Shown here: piece after piece, positions 39,900 through 47,430 of the stretch | How positions within the stretch are numbered: the first letter of the stretch is position 1 | Layout: every line of letters begins with the position of its first letter | NCBI GenBank assembly: GCA_902611405.1 | Contig: CACLZL010000009.1 | Coordinates: forward strand, 1 to 47,430 | Length of the DNA stretch: 47,430 nucleotides | From: an uncultured Pelagibacteraceae bacterium | Lineage (GTDB): Bacteria > Pseudomonadota > Alphaproteobacteria > Pelagibacterales > Pelagibacteraceae | Direction of reading: 5' to 3' | The notes under the pieces: generated by a model | What the model was told of the DNA's origin: nothing | Seen by the model: the letters and a program-made list of their open reading frames with translations, nothing else | The model's database searches: none | Made by a program: the position numbers and the translations under genes

Positions 39900-41069
39900 A
39901 TGAGTTATTTAGCAAAAAATTATAACAGAAAAAAAATTGCCTTTAAGTATGGAAAGGGAAGTTTTTTATATTCTACTGATAATAAAAAATATTTAGATTT
40001 TGTTCAGGGAATAGCCGTTAACTCTTTGGGACATGCTCATCCAAAATTAGTTAAAACCATAAAAGATCAATCAAAAAAACTTTGGCATGTTTCTAATGCT
40101 TTTCAAATTCCAGAAGGAGAAAAATTGGCAAAAAAGTTGTGCCAAAAAACATTTGCTGATTATGTTATGTTTCAAAACTCTGGTGCAGAAGCAACAGAAG
40201 CTAGCATAAAAGTAGCTAGAAGATATTTCTTTTGTAATGGAAAGCCAAATAAAACAAGAATTTTATGTATTAAAAATTCCTTTCATGGAAGAACTTTAGC
40301 TACTATTTTTGCAAGTGGGTCAAAAAAAATGACAGAAGGATTTGGACATGTGAGTGGTTTCGATCATTTTGTTTTTGGAGACCATGAATCTTTAAAAAAA
40401 AAGATCACTAAAAACACAGCTGCAATTATGGTTGAAACTATAATGGGTGAGGGTGGTATTAAAGTAATACCAGATTGGTGTCTTAAAGAATTAAGAAAGC
40501 TATGTGATAAAAAAAAAATATTACTTATTTTAGATGAAGTGCAATGTGGAATTTCTCGGTCTGGAGATTTTTTTGCTTTTGAAAAATCTAGAGTAAAACC
40601 TGACATAGTGCCTATAGCTAAGGGAATAGGCTCAGGATTTCCTATTGGTGCAGTTTTAATGAACAAAAAAGTTGCTGCAGGCATGACACCTGGAACTCAT
40701 GGCTCAACTTTTGGCGGTAACCCTATGGCGTGCTCAGTGGCTAATGCAGTAATGGATATAGTTTCTACTAAAAAATTTCTCAATAATGTTCAAAAATCTT
40801 CAAAATATTTTTTTTCAAATTTAAATAAATTGATGGAAAAATACCCAAGAATCATTAAAGAGATTAGAGGAAAAGGGTTATTGATTGGAATACAGCTCCA
40901 CATAGATCAAACTAAGTTTATTAAAAAATTAATGGATTATAGATTGCTGACTATCCGTGCGGCTGAAAACGTTGTTCGTATTTTGCCACCACTTAATGTT
41001 AAAAAAAAAGAAATAGATATTGCATTAAAAGTTATCAATAAAGTTTGCTCAGAAATAAATAAATCATGA
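39900..41069 (+). CDS. argD: Acetylornithine aminotransferase
   Basis: PLP transaminase of arginine synthesis. The 389-residue class III aminotransferase has VMFQNSGAEATEASIKVARR (about residues 89-108), the NSFHGRT phosphate/PLP region, ILDEVQCGISRSG (about 205-217), and the PLP lysine in VPIAKGIGSGFPIGA. It overlaps argF by 4 nt (ATGA). A consensus TTGACA lies at 39823-39828 in the upstream region, but no well-placed -10 follows it. An A10 run sits near codon 203. Confidence 0.95.
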   Translation: MSYLAKNYNRKKIAFKYGKGSFLYSTDNKKYLDFVQGIAVNSLGHAHPKLVKTIKDQSKKLWHVSNAFQIPEGEKLAKKLCQKTFADYVMFQNSGAEATEASIKVARRYFFCNGKPNKTRILCIKNSFHGRTLATIFASGSKKMTEGFGHVSGFDHFVFGDHESLKKKITKNTAAIMVETIMGEGGIKVIPDWCLKELRKLCDKKKILLILDEVQCGISRSGDFFAFEKSRVKPDIVPIAKGIGSGFPIGAVLMNKKVAAGMTPGTHGSTFGGNPMACSVANAVMDIVSTKKFLNNVQKSSKYFFSNLNKLMEKYPRIIKEIRGKGLLIGIQLHIDQTKFIKKLMDYRLLTIRAAENVVRILPPLNVKKKEIDIALKVINKVCSEINKS

Positions 41070-41995
41070 AACATTTCATAAATTTAAAAGACTTACCAGC
41101 TAAAGATCTGAGAAAGATTATTGTTGATGCTAAGAGAAGAAAGAATTTAAGAAAAAAATTAAGTGCACTGGAGATTGACAAGGGTGCACCTTTAAAAGGA
41201 AAATTATTAATTCAAATGTTTGAAAAATCTAGTCTACGAACAAGATTAAGTTTTTATTTAGCTATCAAACAATTGGGTGGCGGAACTTTGACCTTGAGAT
41301 CTAATGAACTTCATCTGGGTCAAGGAGGAGAAAGTACTGCCGATACAGCTAAAATTCTTTCCACTTATGGTGATGGATTTATGCTCAGAACAGACAGTGA
41401 TAAAAAGGTTAAAAATTTTGAAAAATATTTATCTATACCTTTAATTAATGGTTTAAGTCCCTCGTCTCATCCCACTCAAGTTTTATCAGATGTATTTACA
41501 GTAGAGGAGATAAAGAAGAAACCTATTTCTAATTTAAATATTTGCTGGATAGGTGATTCTAATAATGTTTTAGATAGTTTAATAGCTGCATCAGTAAAAT
41601 TTTCTTTCAAACTAACTATTGGTTGTCCAAAAAAATTTGAGCCAGGAAAAGAAGTTAGAACTTGGGTCAAAAAAAATAATAAAAAAATTTACATTTATAA
41701 TGATGCAAAAAAAGCAGCGTCAGGTGCAGATGTAATTTTTTCTGATAAGGTTATTTCTTTAAATGATAAAGTTAATAAAAAGAAAAAAATACAAGCTTTT
41801 AAAAATTTCAAAATTAATAAAAAATTAATGAGCTATGCAAATAAAAATTGTATTTTTTTACATTGTTTACCTAGAGGTGATGAGGTGAGTGACGATGTTT
41901 TCTTAGGTAAAAAATCTTATGTATGGCAACAAGCGCTCAATAGAGTTCACGTACAAAAAAGTATTTTATTATATTGTTTTGGAAAATTAAGGTAG
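41066..41995 (+). CDS. argF: Ornithine carbamoyltransferase
   Basis: Makes citrulline from ornithine and carbamoyl phosphate. The 309-residue product has the carbamoyl-phosphate site FEKSSLRTRLSF (about residues 53-64; SxRTR), LHLGQGGESTADTA, SSHPTQVLSD (HPTQ where many have HPCQ), and HCLPRGDEVSDDVF then QALNRVHVQKSILL at the C-terminus. The HCLP cysteine is intact. The 3' end overlaps the convergent cytochrome gene by 9 nt. Partner of argD directly upstream. Confidence 0.93.
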   Translation: MKHFINLKDLPAKDLRKIIVDAKRRKNLRKKLSALEIDKGAPLKGKLLIQMFEKSSLRTRLSFYLAIKQLGGGTLTLRSNELHLGQGGESTADTAKILSTYGDGFMLRTDSDKKVKNFEKYLSIPLINGLSPSSHPTQVLSDVFTVEEIKKKPISNLNICWIGDSNNVLDSLIAASVKFSFKLTIGCPKKFEPGKEVRTWVKKNNKKIYIYNDAKKAASGADVIFSDKVISLNDKVNKKKKIQAFKNFKINKKLMSYANKNCIFLHCLPRGDEVSDDVFLGKKSYVWQQALNRVHVQKSILLYCFGKLR

Positions 41996-42526
41996 TGGCA
42001 AAGGGCTGTCTGAATTTTTATTTAGATATTTTATTACAGAAGCTCTATCTTTTTCTTTTCGAAGACCTGCATAAGCCATCTTAGTTCCTTTGATCCATTT
42101 AGCAGGTTTAATTAAAAATCCATTAAGTTCTTCAAAAGTCCAATTCTTATCATATGCCATTAACGCTTTAGAATATTTATAATCTTCAATCGCACCAACT
42201 TTTCTTCCAACAACATTATAAAGAGCTGGGCCTATAGCATTCTTTCCACCTTTAATAATTGAATGACAAGCTGCACATTTTTTAAATACCTTTTCACCAT
42301 GAACAACGTCTCCCATTGCCATTAATGCTGCTAAATCAATTTTGTCTGATGTTGAACTTGAGCTAGATGCGGATACAGTATTTACAGTTTCTACTTCTAC
42401 AGAATAACCTGGTGTCTCTGGTTTTTCCACATGGAATATGACATCAGATAATTTGCCAATACCAATAACGAGCAAGGCAACCATTAAAACTGCAGCAATT
42501 ATTTTGTTAATTTCAAAAGAATCCAT
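41987..42526 (-). CDS. cycM: Membrane-anchored c-type cytochrome (CycM-like)
   Basis: Electron carrier linking the bc1 complex and the terminal oxidase. The 179-residue protein has one N-terminal transmembrane anchor (about residues 8-28), a Ser/Thr-rich linker, and a class I cytochrome c domain with the haem motif CAACHS (about residues 83-88), GPALYNVVGRKVG, and the axial methionine in GTKMAYAGL. This matches the membrane-bound c552 type, and it sits beside kdsB-pheA, as in other alphaproteobacteria. Confidence 0.9.
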   Translation of the reverse strand: MDSFEINKIIAAVLMVALLVIGIGKLSDVIFHVEKPETPGYSVEVETVNTVSASSSSSTSDKIDLAALMAMGDVVHGEKVFKKCAACHSIIKGGKNAIGPALYNVVGRKVGAIEDYKYSKALMAYDKNWTFEELNGFLIKPAKWIKGTKMAYAGLRKEKDRASVIKYLNKNSDSPLPLP

Positions 42527-42594
42527 TTTTTCTAAATTTTGTAGTGAACGTATAACATGATAAATTAAAAAAAGTTAAAATTTAATGTATATAT

Positions 42595-42624
42595 TTGCCT
42601 CTATAGTTGTTTAATGGGTATAAT
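42595..42624 (+). promoter_or_regulatory. Candidate promoter for kdsB-pheA
   Basis: TTGCCT (42595-42600), 18 nt, then TATAAT (42619-42624) make a good sigma70-like promoter. The predicted transcript start (about 42631) is only 5 nt ahead of the first ATG at 42636, so the message would be leaderless or nearly so. Confidence 0.55.
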
Positions 42625-42635
42625 AATTTGAAAAT

Positions 42636-43370
42636 ATGATGAAAACTTTAATAATTATACCTTCTAGAATGTCTGCATTAAGGCTTCCAGGAAAACCTTT
42701 ATTAAAAATAAATGGTTTATCAATTATTTCTCATGTGTCTAAAAAAGCAGAAGAAGCCAATATTGGCGATGTAATTGTGGCTGCTGAAGACCAAGAAATT
42801 ATCGATGATGTTAAAAGCAATGGTTTCAATGCTATTTTAACTAGCAATAAACACAAAACTGGAACAGATAGAATCTATGAGGCACTGAAAAAATCAAATA
42901 TTAGAGATGTTGATTTGATTATGAATTTACAAGGAGATGAGCCAGCAATCGATATAGATGATATAATAAAATTAAAAGATAAAATGGTAAAAAAAAAATC
43001 TAACTTAGGAACTCTTGCTGCAATAATTAAAGATAACAAAAACCTTAAAAATGAAAACATTGTAAAGGTAATAACTGAAAAGAGTTTAGAAGAGAAACAT
43101 TTTCCAAGAGCAATATCATTTGCAAGAAAATATGAGCAAATAGATAATATTTATCATCATATTGGTATTTATTGTTATTCAAAAGATTGTCTTGAAAAAT
43201 TTGTTCAATTAAATCAATCCAAAAATGAAATAGAAAATCGGTTAGAGCAATTAAGAGCGTTAGACAATAATATAGATATTAATGTTTCACTTGCAATGTC
43301 ATGTCCAATAGGAGTAGATACTAAGGAAGATTATCTAGCCTTAAAAAAAATAATGGAATATAAGAATTGA
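42636..43370 (+). CDS. kdsB: 3-deoxy-manno-octulosonate cytidylyltransferase
   Basis: Activates KDO with CTP for lipopolysaccharide. The 244-residue product has the nucleotide-binding start IIPSRMSALRLPGKPLL, VAAEDQEI, GTDRIYEAL and LQGDEPAID (about residues 97-105). The gene starts with tandem ATG codons (42636, 42639). Close promoter spacing suggests a short leader. Its stop overlaps the pheA ATG by one base. Functional link to kdsD at 36649. An A10 run lies near codon 118. Confidence 0.95.
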   Translation: MMKTLIIIPSRMSALRLPGKPLLKINGLSIISHVSKKAEEANIGDVIVAAEDQEIIDDVKSNGFNAILTSNKHKTGTDRIYEALKKSNIRDVDLIMNLQGDEPAIDIDDIIKLKDKMVKKKSNLGTLAAIIKDNKNLKNENIVKVITEKSLEEKHFPRAISFARKYEQIDNIYHHIGIYCYSKDCLEKFVQLNQSKNEIENRLEQLRALDNNIDINVSLAMSCPIGVDTKEDYLALKKIMEYKN

Positions 43371-44203
43371 TGAGTAAAATTTATTTTCAAGGAACCTTTG
43401 GTGCATATTCCCATTTAGCAGCGCTTTCAATTGACAACAAAGCAGAAATTTTACCTTGTAAAACTTTTGATGATTGTTTTAATAAAGCATCTGAGGAACC
43501 AGATAGCAGAATAATAATTCCAGAGTCAAATAGAATTACTGGTAATATTGGTATTGAATATTTAATTTTTAAACACAGGCTTAATATATACAAAGAGCAC
43601 TTTCAAAAAATTGAACACAATTTATTAGGACAACCTGGTACTAAATTAAAAGATATTAAAGAGGTATATTCTCATGCGCAAGGTTTATCTCAATGTTCAA
43701 AATTTATAAAAGAAAATAAATTAGTAGAGCATATTAGAGCAGATACTGCTGGATCTGCTGAAATGATCTCAAAAACAAAAGATGCTAAGCAATCTGCAAT
43801 TGCATCTTCTTTGAGTGCTGAAATTTATGGATTAGAAGTAATTGAAAAAAATATTGAAAATGAAAACGGTAATTTAACAAGGTTTTTAGTTATGGGAAAA
43901 AATATTTCTCAACCAGAATTTAAAGATAAAACTTATATAACTTCTTTTTTATTTAAATTGAAAAGTAAACCAGCTGCTCTTTATCAATCGCTAGGGGGTT
44001 TTGCTATTAACGGTGTAAATTTAACCAAACTACAAAGTTATCCAGAAAAAAATAGTTTCGATTCTTATTTTTTCCTATGTGATTTGGATGGACACATAGA
44101 AGATCTAAAAGTTCAAAAATCTCTTGAAGAGTTAGGCTTACATTGTGAGGATTTTCACGTTCTAGGTGTTTTTGAAGCAGATAGTTTGAGACAAAGAAAA
44201 TAA
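43370..44203 (+). CDS. pheA: Prephenate dehydratase
   Basis: Converts prephenate to phenylpyruvate in phenylalanine synthesis. The 277-residue product is monofunctional (no chorismate mutase domain). It begins MSKIYFQGTFGAYSHLAAL, has the catalytic TRF motif in GNLTRFLVMG (about residues 172-181), and a C-terminal ACT domain (PAALYQSLGGFAINGVNLTKLQSYP) that senses phenylalanine. ATG 43370 overlaps the kdsB stop; an upstream TTG is less likely. Confidence 0.94.
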   Translation: MSKIYFQGTFGAYSHLAALSIDNKAEILPCKTFDDCFNKASEEPDSRIIIPESNRITGNIGIEYLIFKHRLNIYKEHFQKIEHNLLGQPGTKLKDIKEVYSHAQGLSQCSKFIKENKLVEHIRADTAGSAEMISKTKDAKQSAIASSLSAEIYGLEVIEKNIENENGNLTRFLVMGKNISQPEFKDKTYITSFLFKLKSKPAALYQSLGGFAINGVNLTKLQSYPEKNSFDSYFFLCDLDGHIEDLKVQKSLEELGLHCEDFHVLGVFEADSLRQRK

Positions 44204-44213
44204 CAATCTTTTC

Positions 44214-44243
44214 TTGTAGATTAGAAATTTTAACTGCTATAAT
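44214..44243 (+). promoter_or_regulatory. Promoter of the SRP RNA gene
   Basis: TATAAT at 44238-44243, with TTGTAG at 44214-44219 as a weak -35 (18-nt spacer). The start predicted 7 nt after the -10, 44250, coincides with the first paired base of the RNA hairpin, which supports the call. Confidence 0.55.
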
Positions 44244-44249
44244 GGTTCT

Positions 44250-44333
44250 GGAGGCTAGAGGTGAATGCTGCTTGAACCCGACCAGATCTTAACAGAAGCA
44301 GTCGTAGAGACAGTTATTCAGGTTCTAGTCTCC
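44250..44333 (+). ncRNA. ffs: Signal recognition particle RNA (4.5S RNA)
   Basis: An 84-nt hairpin RNA. The terminal stem pairs GGAGGCTAGA (44250-44259) with TCTAGTCTCC (44324-44333), with one G-T pair. The apical domain has the Ffh-binding internal-loop signature: ACCAGA on the 5' side and AGAAGCAGT on the 3' side, around a short TCT/AGA stem with a UAAC tetraloop in place of the usual GGAA. Location directly before dnaX-ybaB-recR is the conserved ffs position. The 5' end matches the promoter prediction. No terminator separates it from dnaX, which starts 14 nt later. Confidence 0.9.
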
Positions 44334-44346
44334 TATATAAATTAAT

Positions 44347-46002
44347 ATGAACAATAATTCAAAAGTATTAGCACTAAAATATAGACCACAAAATTTTGAC
44401 TCACTTATCGGCCAAGAGGTTGTTGCTGAAACAATTACTAATTCTATTAAAGCTAATAAAATACCAAATGCATATTTGTTTACTGGAATAAGAGGAATTG
44501 GAAAAACTACAACTGCAAGAATTGTAGCAAAAGCTCTTAATTGCTCAAATGGTATTGATAGTTTGTGTAAAGAAAATTTTTGTGACAACTGTGAGGGCAT
44601 CATCAATTCAAGTCATATTGATGTAATGGAAATAGATGGTGCCTCTACGAATTCTGTTGAAAATGTAAGGGAGCTTATTGAATTTTCAAGATATGCGCCA
44701 ACATCTTCTAAATATAAAATTTTTATTATTGATGAAGTGCATATGTTGAGTAAACAAGCCTTTAACGCTCTATTAAAAACTTTAGAAGAGCCACCAGAAT
44801 ATCTAAAATTTATTTTTGCAACTACAGAAATTAAAAAAATTCCAATTACAGTAGTATCTAGATGTCAAAGATTTGATCTATCCAGAATTAAATCCTCAGA
44901 ATTATTAGAATTTATTAAAAAAATTAAAGACAAGGAAAAAGGAAAAATAACAGAAGATGCTTTAAAGCTTATAGTAAAAATCTCAGAGGGTTCTGTTAGA
45001 GATGCTTTATCATTATTGGACAGAGCATTATTAAGTTTGGATGATGGAAAGGAATTAGATTTAAATTCAGCTCAGAAAATTTTTGGATATTTCGATAAAT
45101 CTCAATTAATTGATTTATTTGAACTAATTTTAAAAGGTGAAGAAACAAAAGTAATAAGTATTTATAGAAAAATTTATGACCAAGGTGTTGAACCAAAGGT
45201 TTTTATTAATGACTTCTTAGAGTTACTTTACTACTTTAAAAATATTAATTCTTTAACTTTAGAAGGTACAAACTTTTCACTAAATGATGAAGAATTCTCT
45301 AAAATTAAAAATTTATCAAATCAAATAGATTCAGAGATATTAATATTATTTTGGCAATTTGCCATTACTTCTCTCGAAGAGATAGACATAGTTTCTAATC
45401 AACATCTTTCAATTGAGATGTTCTTAATAAGATTAATGCATTTAAGTTCAGTAAAATCTGGAAATAAACTTGAAAAAGTTGAGATTGACTTAAAGAGTGA
45501 AAATTTAGTTAAGAATACAGAAACTGAATTAACCTCTAAAACAATCAATCAAATTAAAAATGTCGCACAGGAAGAAAAAACCAAACCACAAGTTCAAACA
45601 GAAATTAAATCAGAAGATAAAATTAATATAAATGTATTTGAGGATCTAATCGAAACCTGTTTAAAAAAAAAAGCGATTAAACTAAAATATGAGTTAGAAA
45701 AAAATGTCAATCTTGTAAAATTTGAAAAGAATAGAATTGAAATATCTTTTAATGAAAGTTTAGATAAACATTTTGTAAAAGATTTATCATCAAAACTTTT
45801 TGAATGGACAGGCGAAAGATGGATTATTACATTTAGTAAATTAAAAGGGGAAAAGTCAATAAAAGATAAAAAAAAAGATGTTAAAAAACAATTAATCGAT
45901 GAAATGAAAAATTCAGAAATATTTAAAAGTGTGATGGATAAATTTCCCGATGCAGAATTAATAGACGTAAATACAAACGAAGATGGAGATGATAATGACT
46001 GA
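44347..46002 (+). CDS. dnaX: DNA polymerase III subunit tau/gamma
   Basis: Clamp-loader ATPase and organiser of the replisome. The 551-residue product starts with VLALKYRPQNFDSLIGQE, Walker A GIRGIGKTTTA (about residues 46-56), the four-cysteine zinc module LNCSNGIDSLCKENFCDNCEG (split across about 63-83), Walker B FIIDEVHMLS, and SRIC-type VVSRCQRFDL, then GSVRDALSLLD. The C-terminal tau part from about residue 370 is charged. An A10 run at 45663-45672 (codons 439-442) is followed by early stops in both other frames, hinting at a short gamma-like product. Confidence 0.95.
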   Translation: MNNNSKVLALKYRPQNFDSLIGQEVVAETITNSIKANKIPNAYLFTGIRGIGKTTTARIVAKALNCSNGIDSLCKENFCDNCEGIINSSHIDVMEIDGASTNSVENVRELIEFSRYAPTSSKYKIFIIDEVHMLSKQAFNALLKTLEEPPEYLKFIFATTEIKKIPITVVSRCQRFDLSRIKSSELLEFIKKIKDKEKGKITEDALKLIVKISEGSVRDALSLLDRALLSLDDGKELDLNSAQKIFGYFDKSQLIDLFELILKGEETKVISIYRKIYDQGVEPKVFINDFLELLYYFKNINSLTLEGTNFSLNDEEFSKIKNLSNQIDSEILILFWQFAITSLEEIDIVSNQHLSIEMFLIRLMHLSSVKSGNKLEKVEIDLKSENLVKNTETELTSKTINQIKNVAQEEKTKPQVQTEIKSEDKININVFEDLIETCLKKKAIKLKYELEKNVNLVKFEKNRIEISFNESLDKHFVKDLSSKLFEWTGERWIITFSKLKGEKSIKDKKKDVKKQLIDEMKNSEIFKSVMDKFPDAELIDVNTNEDGDDND

Positions 46003-46312
46003 TTTTAGTAAAATTTTAGATAAAGCAAAAGAACTTGAGGCAAAAATGAAAGAAAGCCAAAAAAAGATTAAGGAAATTAGAGTTGAAGGTATTTCGGGTT
46101 CAAATTCTGTAAAGATAACTTTAGATGGAGAGGGAGAGATGCAAACAATAAAGTTATCGGATGAAATTATGAAAGAGGACAAAACCATAATTGAAGATTT
46201 GATTGTTGCAGCACACAATAGTGCTAAATCTCAACTTAAATCAAAAACAACTGAGGAAATTTCAAAAGCAACAGGAGGCTTTGGAATTCCTGGTTTAAAA
46301 TGGCCTTTATAA
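45995..46312 (+). CDS. ybaB: YbaB/EbfC family nucleoid-associated protein
   Basis: Small dimeric DNA-binding protein of the ybaB-recR module. From ATG 45995 it has about 105 residues, starting MTDFSKILDKAKELEAKMKE, an N-terminal helix typical of the family, then VKITLDGEGEMQTIKLS and a tail TGGFGIPGLKWPL rich in glycine. A GGAG sequence lies 9 nt upstream of this ATG, and the start overlaps dnaX by 8 nt. An earlier in-frame ATG at 45983 is less favourable. Confidence 0.93.
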   Translation: MTDFSKILDKAKELEAKMKESQKKIKEIRVEGISGSNSVKITLDGEGEMQTIKLSDEIMKEDKTIIEDLIVAAHNSAKSQLKSKTTEEISKATGGFGIPGLKWPL

Positions 46313-46315
46313 TAC

Positions 46316-46927
46316 ATGCAAAACATCAGTGAGATAGAAGAATTAATTAAATTAATTTCAAAACTTCCTGGTTTAGGTCCCAAATCAGCAAAAAGAATTG
46401 TTTTAAAATTAATAAATAATCGTGACGAACTTGTAAAACCTATGGCAAATACATTAGCTCAGGTTTATAAAAATATAGTTAGATGCAATTCATGTGGTGC
46501 ATTAAAGTCAAATTCAAATGGCTGCCTAAATTGTGAGAATACAAAAGAAAAATATAATAAAATTTGTGTAGTAGAGGATATCGCAGACCAATGGTCGATT
46601 GAAAATTCAAATATCTATCAAGGTTATTTTCATATTTTGGGTGGAACAATTTCTTCAGTTGGTCAAAGAAAAGAAGATTTATTAATTAACTCATTAGTTG
46701 AAAGAGTTAATAGAGATAAAATTGAGGAGGTAATCCTTGCAACTAGTGCAACTGTTGAAGGTCAAACAACTGCATATTATATTCAAGATAGTCTTAAAAA
46801 TTTAGATGTTAAAATTACTAAATTAGCACAAGGTTTACCAGTAGGAGGAGAGATTGAAAGTCTAGATGATGGGACTTTATTTTCTGCTTTTAAAAATCGA
46901 TCTAATTTGATTTCGAACTCAGATTAG
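46316..46927 (+). CDS. recR: Recombination protein RecR
   Basis: Works with RecO (and RecF) to load RecA at single-stranded gaps. The 203-residue product has the helix-hairpin-helix [14 protein letters not shown] (about residues 17-30), a four-cysteine zinc finger [17 protein letters not shown] (about 59-75), and the Toprim domain with [14 protein letters not shown] and [14 protein letters not shown]. Length and order dnaX-ybaB-recR are standard. Its 3' end overlaps the malate synthase gene by 26 nt, in convergent orientation. Confidence 0.96.
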   Translation: MQNISEIEELIKLISKLPGLGPKSAKRIVLKLINNRDELVKPMANTLAQVYKNIVRCNSCGALKSNSNGCLNCENTKEKYNKICVVEDIADQWSIENSNIYQGYFHILGGTISSVGQRKEDLLINSLVERVNRDKIEEVILATSATVEGQTTAYYIQDSLKNLDVKITKLAQGLPVGGEIESLDDGTLFSAFKNRSNLISNSD

Positions 46928-47430
46928 ATTTTTTTTTCAACCTATTTAAATGAAGTAATGGCTCTGTATAACCAGAGGGCTGCTCTTTACCTTTAAATAC
47001 TAAATCACATGCAGTTTGAAATGCTAAAGAGTTTTCGTAGTCTTCACTCATCTTAACATATTGAGGATCATTTTTATTTTGCTCGTCTACTATTTTAGCC
47101 ATATCTTTCATTATGTTAATAACTTGAATTTTTGTGGTAATTCCATGATGTATCCAATTTGCTATATGTTGAGATGAAATTCTAAGAGTTGCTCTATCTT
47201 CCATCAAGCCAATATTGTTAATATCTGGAACTTTTGAACAACCTACACCTTGGTCGACCCATCTCACAACATACCCTAATAAAGTTTGTGCAGAATTAGA
47301 AATTTCTTTATTTATATCCTCTACAGACCAATTAGGTCTATCTGCTATTGGGATTGTTAATAGATCATCAAGCTTAGCTGGTTCCCTATCTACCAATTTT
47401 TTTTGTTCATTAAAAATATTTATTTCATGA
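46902..47430 (-). CDS. glcB: Malate synthase G, C-terminal part (runs off the window)
   Basis: The visible 175 or so C-terminal residues are open through the right edge, with no start in the window (the frame continues [19 protein letters not shown] at the edge). [36 protein letters not shown] and the final [11 protein letters not shown] are characteristic of malate synthase G, which condenses glyoxylate and acetyl-CoA to malate in the glyoxylate shunt. Catalytic N-terminal regions lie outside the window. It is convergent with recR. Confidence 0.92.
   Translation of the reverse strand, partial: HEINIFNEQKKLVDREPAKLDDLLTIPIADRPNWSVEDINKEISNSAQTLLGYVVRWVDQGVGCSKVPDINNIGLMEDRATLRISSQHIANWIHHGITTKIQVINIMKDMAKIVDEQNKNDPQYVKMSEDYENSLAFQTACDLVFKGKEQPSGYTEPLLHLNRLKKKSNLSSKSN

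Noticed and set aside
1..47430. CRISPR arrays, insertion sequences, rRNA genes, glycine or SAM riboswitches
   Set aside because: Looked for spaced direct repeats, transposase motifs and known SAR11 riboswitch contexts; none was convincing in this window.

Overview
The window is a gene-dense, strongly AT-rich stretch (I estimate roughly 70% A+T) of a streamlined alphaproteobacterial chromosome. It is most likely SAR11, a Pelagibacter-type organism. The evidence is the alphaproteobacterial gene order (murA-DUF2948-hisD-infA; aroA-cmk-rpsA-ihfB-pyrF-trpFBA-accD-folC; cycM next to kdsB-pheA; ffs-dnaX-ybaB-recR), a GcrA-type cell-cycle regulator, a tRNA-His without G-1/C73, many 1-10 nt overlaps and almost no intergenic DNA. 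No rRNA, insertion sequence, prophage structural gene or CRISPR array was seen. No stretch over about 300 bases lacks a gene. The largest gap is 18533-18761, which holds a terminator, a small hairpin and a -10 element.

Layout. 11-1616 (minus): aroB and aroK of the shikimate pathway. 1674-5806 (plus): two unassigned envelope proteins, then def-fmt-truA. 5786-13166 (minus): a SET-domain methyltransferase, an HDAC-family deacetylase, dapE, dapD, a HAD phosphatase, argB, then yidC-yidD-rnpA-rpmH. 13265-22000: a TVP38 membrane protein, tRNA-Thr, two small basic proteins, dcd-murA-DUF2948-hisD-infA, tRNA-Phe, a cold-shock gene with a clear terminator, and tRNA-His four bases ahead of hisS-hisZ-hisG. 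21940-25832: a nuclease island with rmuC and a 43-residue membrane peptide on one strand, and an MGME1-like PD-(D/E)XK exonuclease, an exonuclease I homologue and a thioredoxin on the other.

25829-38228 (minus) is one uninterrupted 14-gene run (rnd-kdsD-lptC-lptB-aroA-cmk-rpsA-ihfB-pyrF-trpF-trpB-trpA-accD-folC) with no gap over 15 nt. It mixes LPS export, shikimate and tryptophan synthesis, nucleotide metabolism, translation and fatty-acid/folate genes. 38245-47430: an NDUFA9-like protein, gcrA, argD-argF, a membrane cytochrome c, kdsB-pheA, the SRP RNA gene with dnaX-ybaB-recR, and the 3' part of malate synthase G running off the right edge.

Most genes are housekeeping. The observations most worth following are: (1) the RmuC/MGME1-like/ExoI cluster, which sits where many alphaproteobacteria keep addAB beside trxA-folC; (2) tRNAs with unusual T-loops, tRNA-Phe with G55 and apparently A18, and tRNA-Thr with G54/G58; (3) the abutting tRNA-His/hisS pair with derived histidine identity; (4) lost signature residues in otherwise intact enzymes: the Walker A lysine of Cmk, the Asp60 equivalent of TrpA, the Asp305 and Ser377 equivalents of TrpB, and the phosphate loop of TrpF; (5) a perfect 10-bp inverted repeat just upstream of gcrA.
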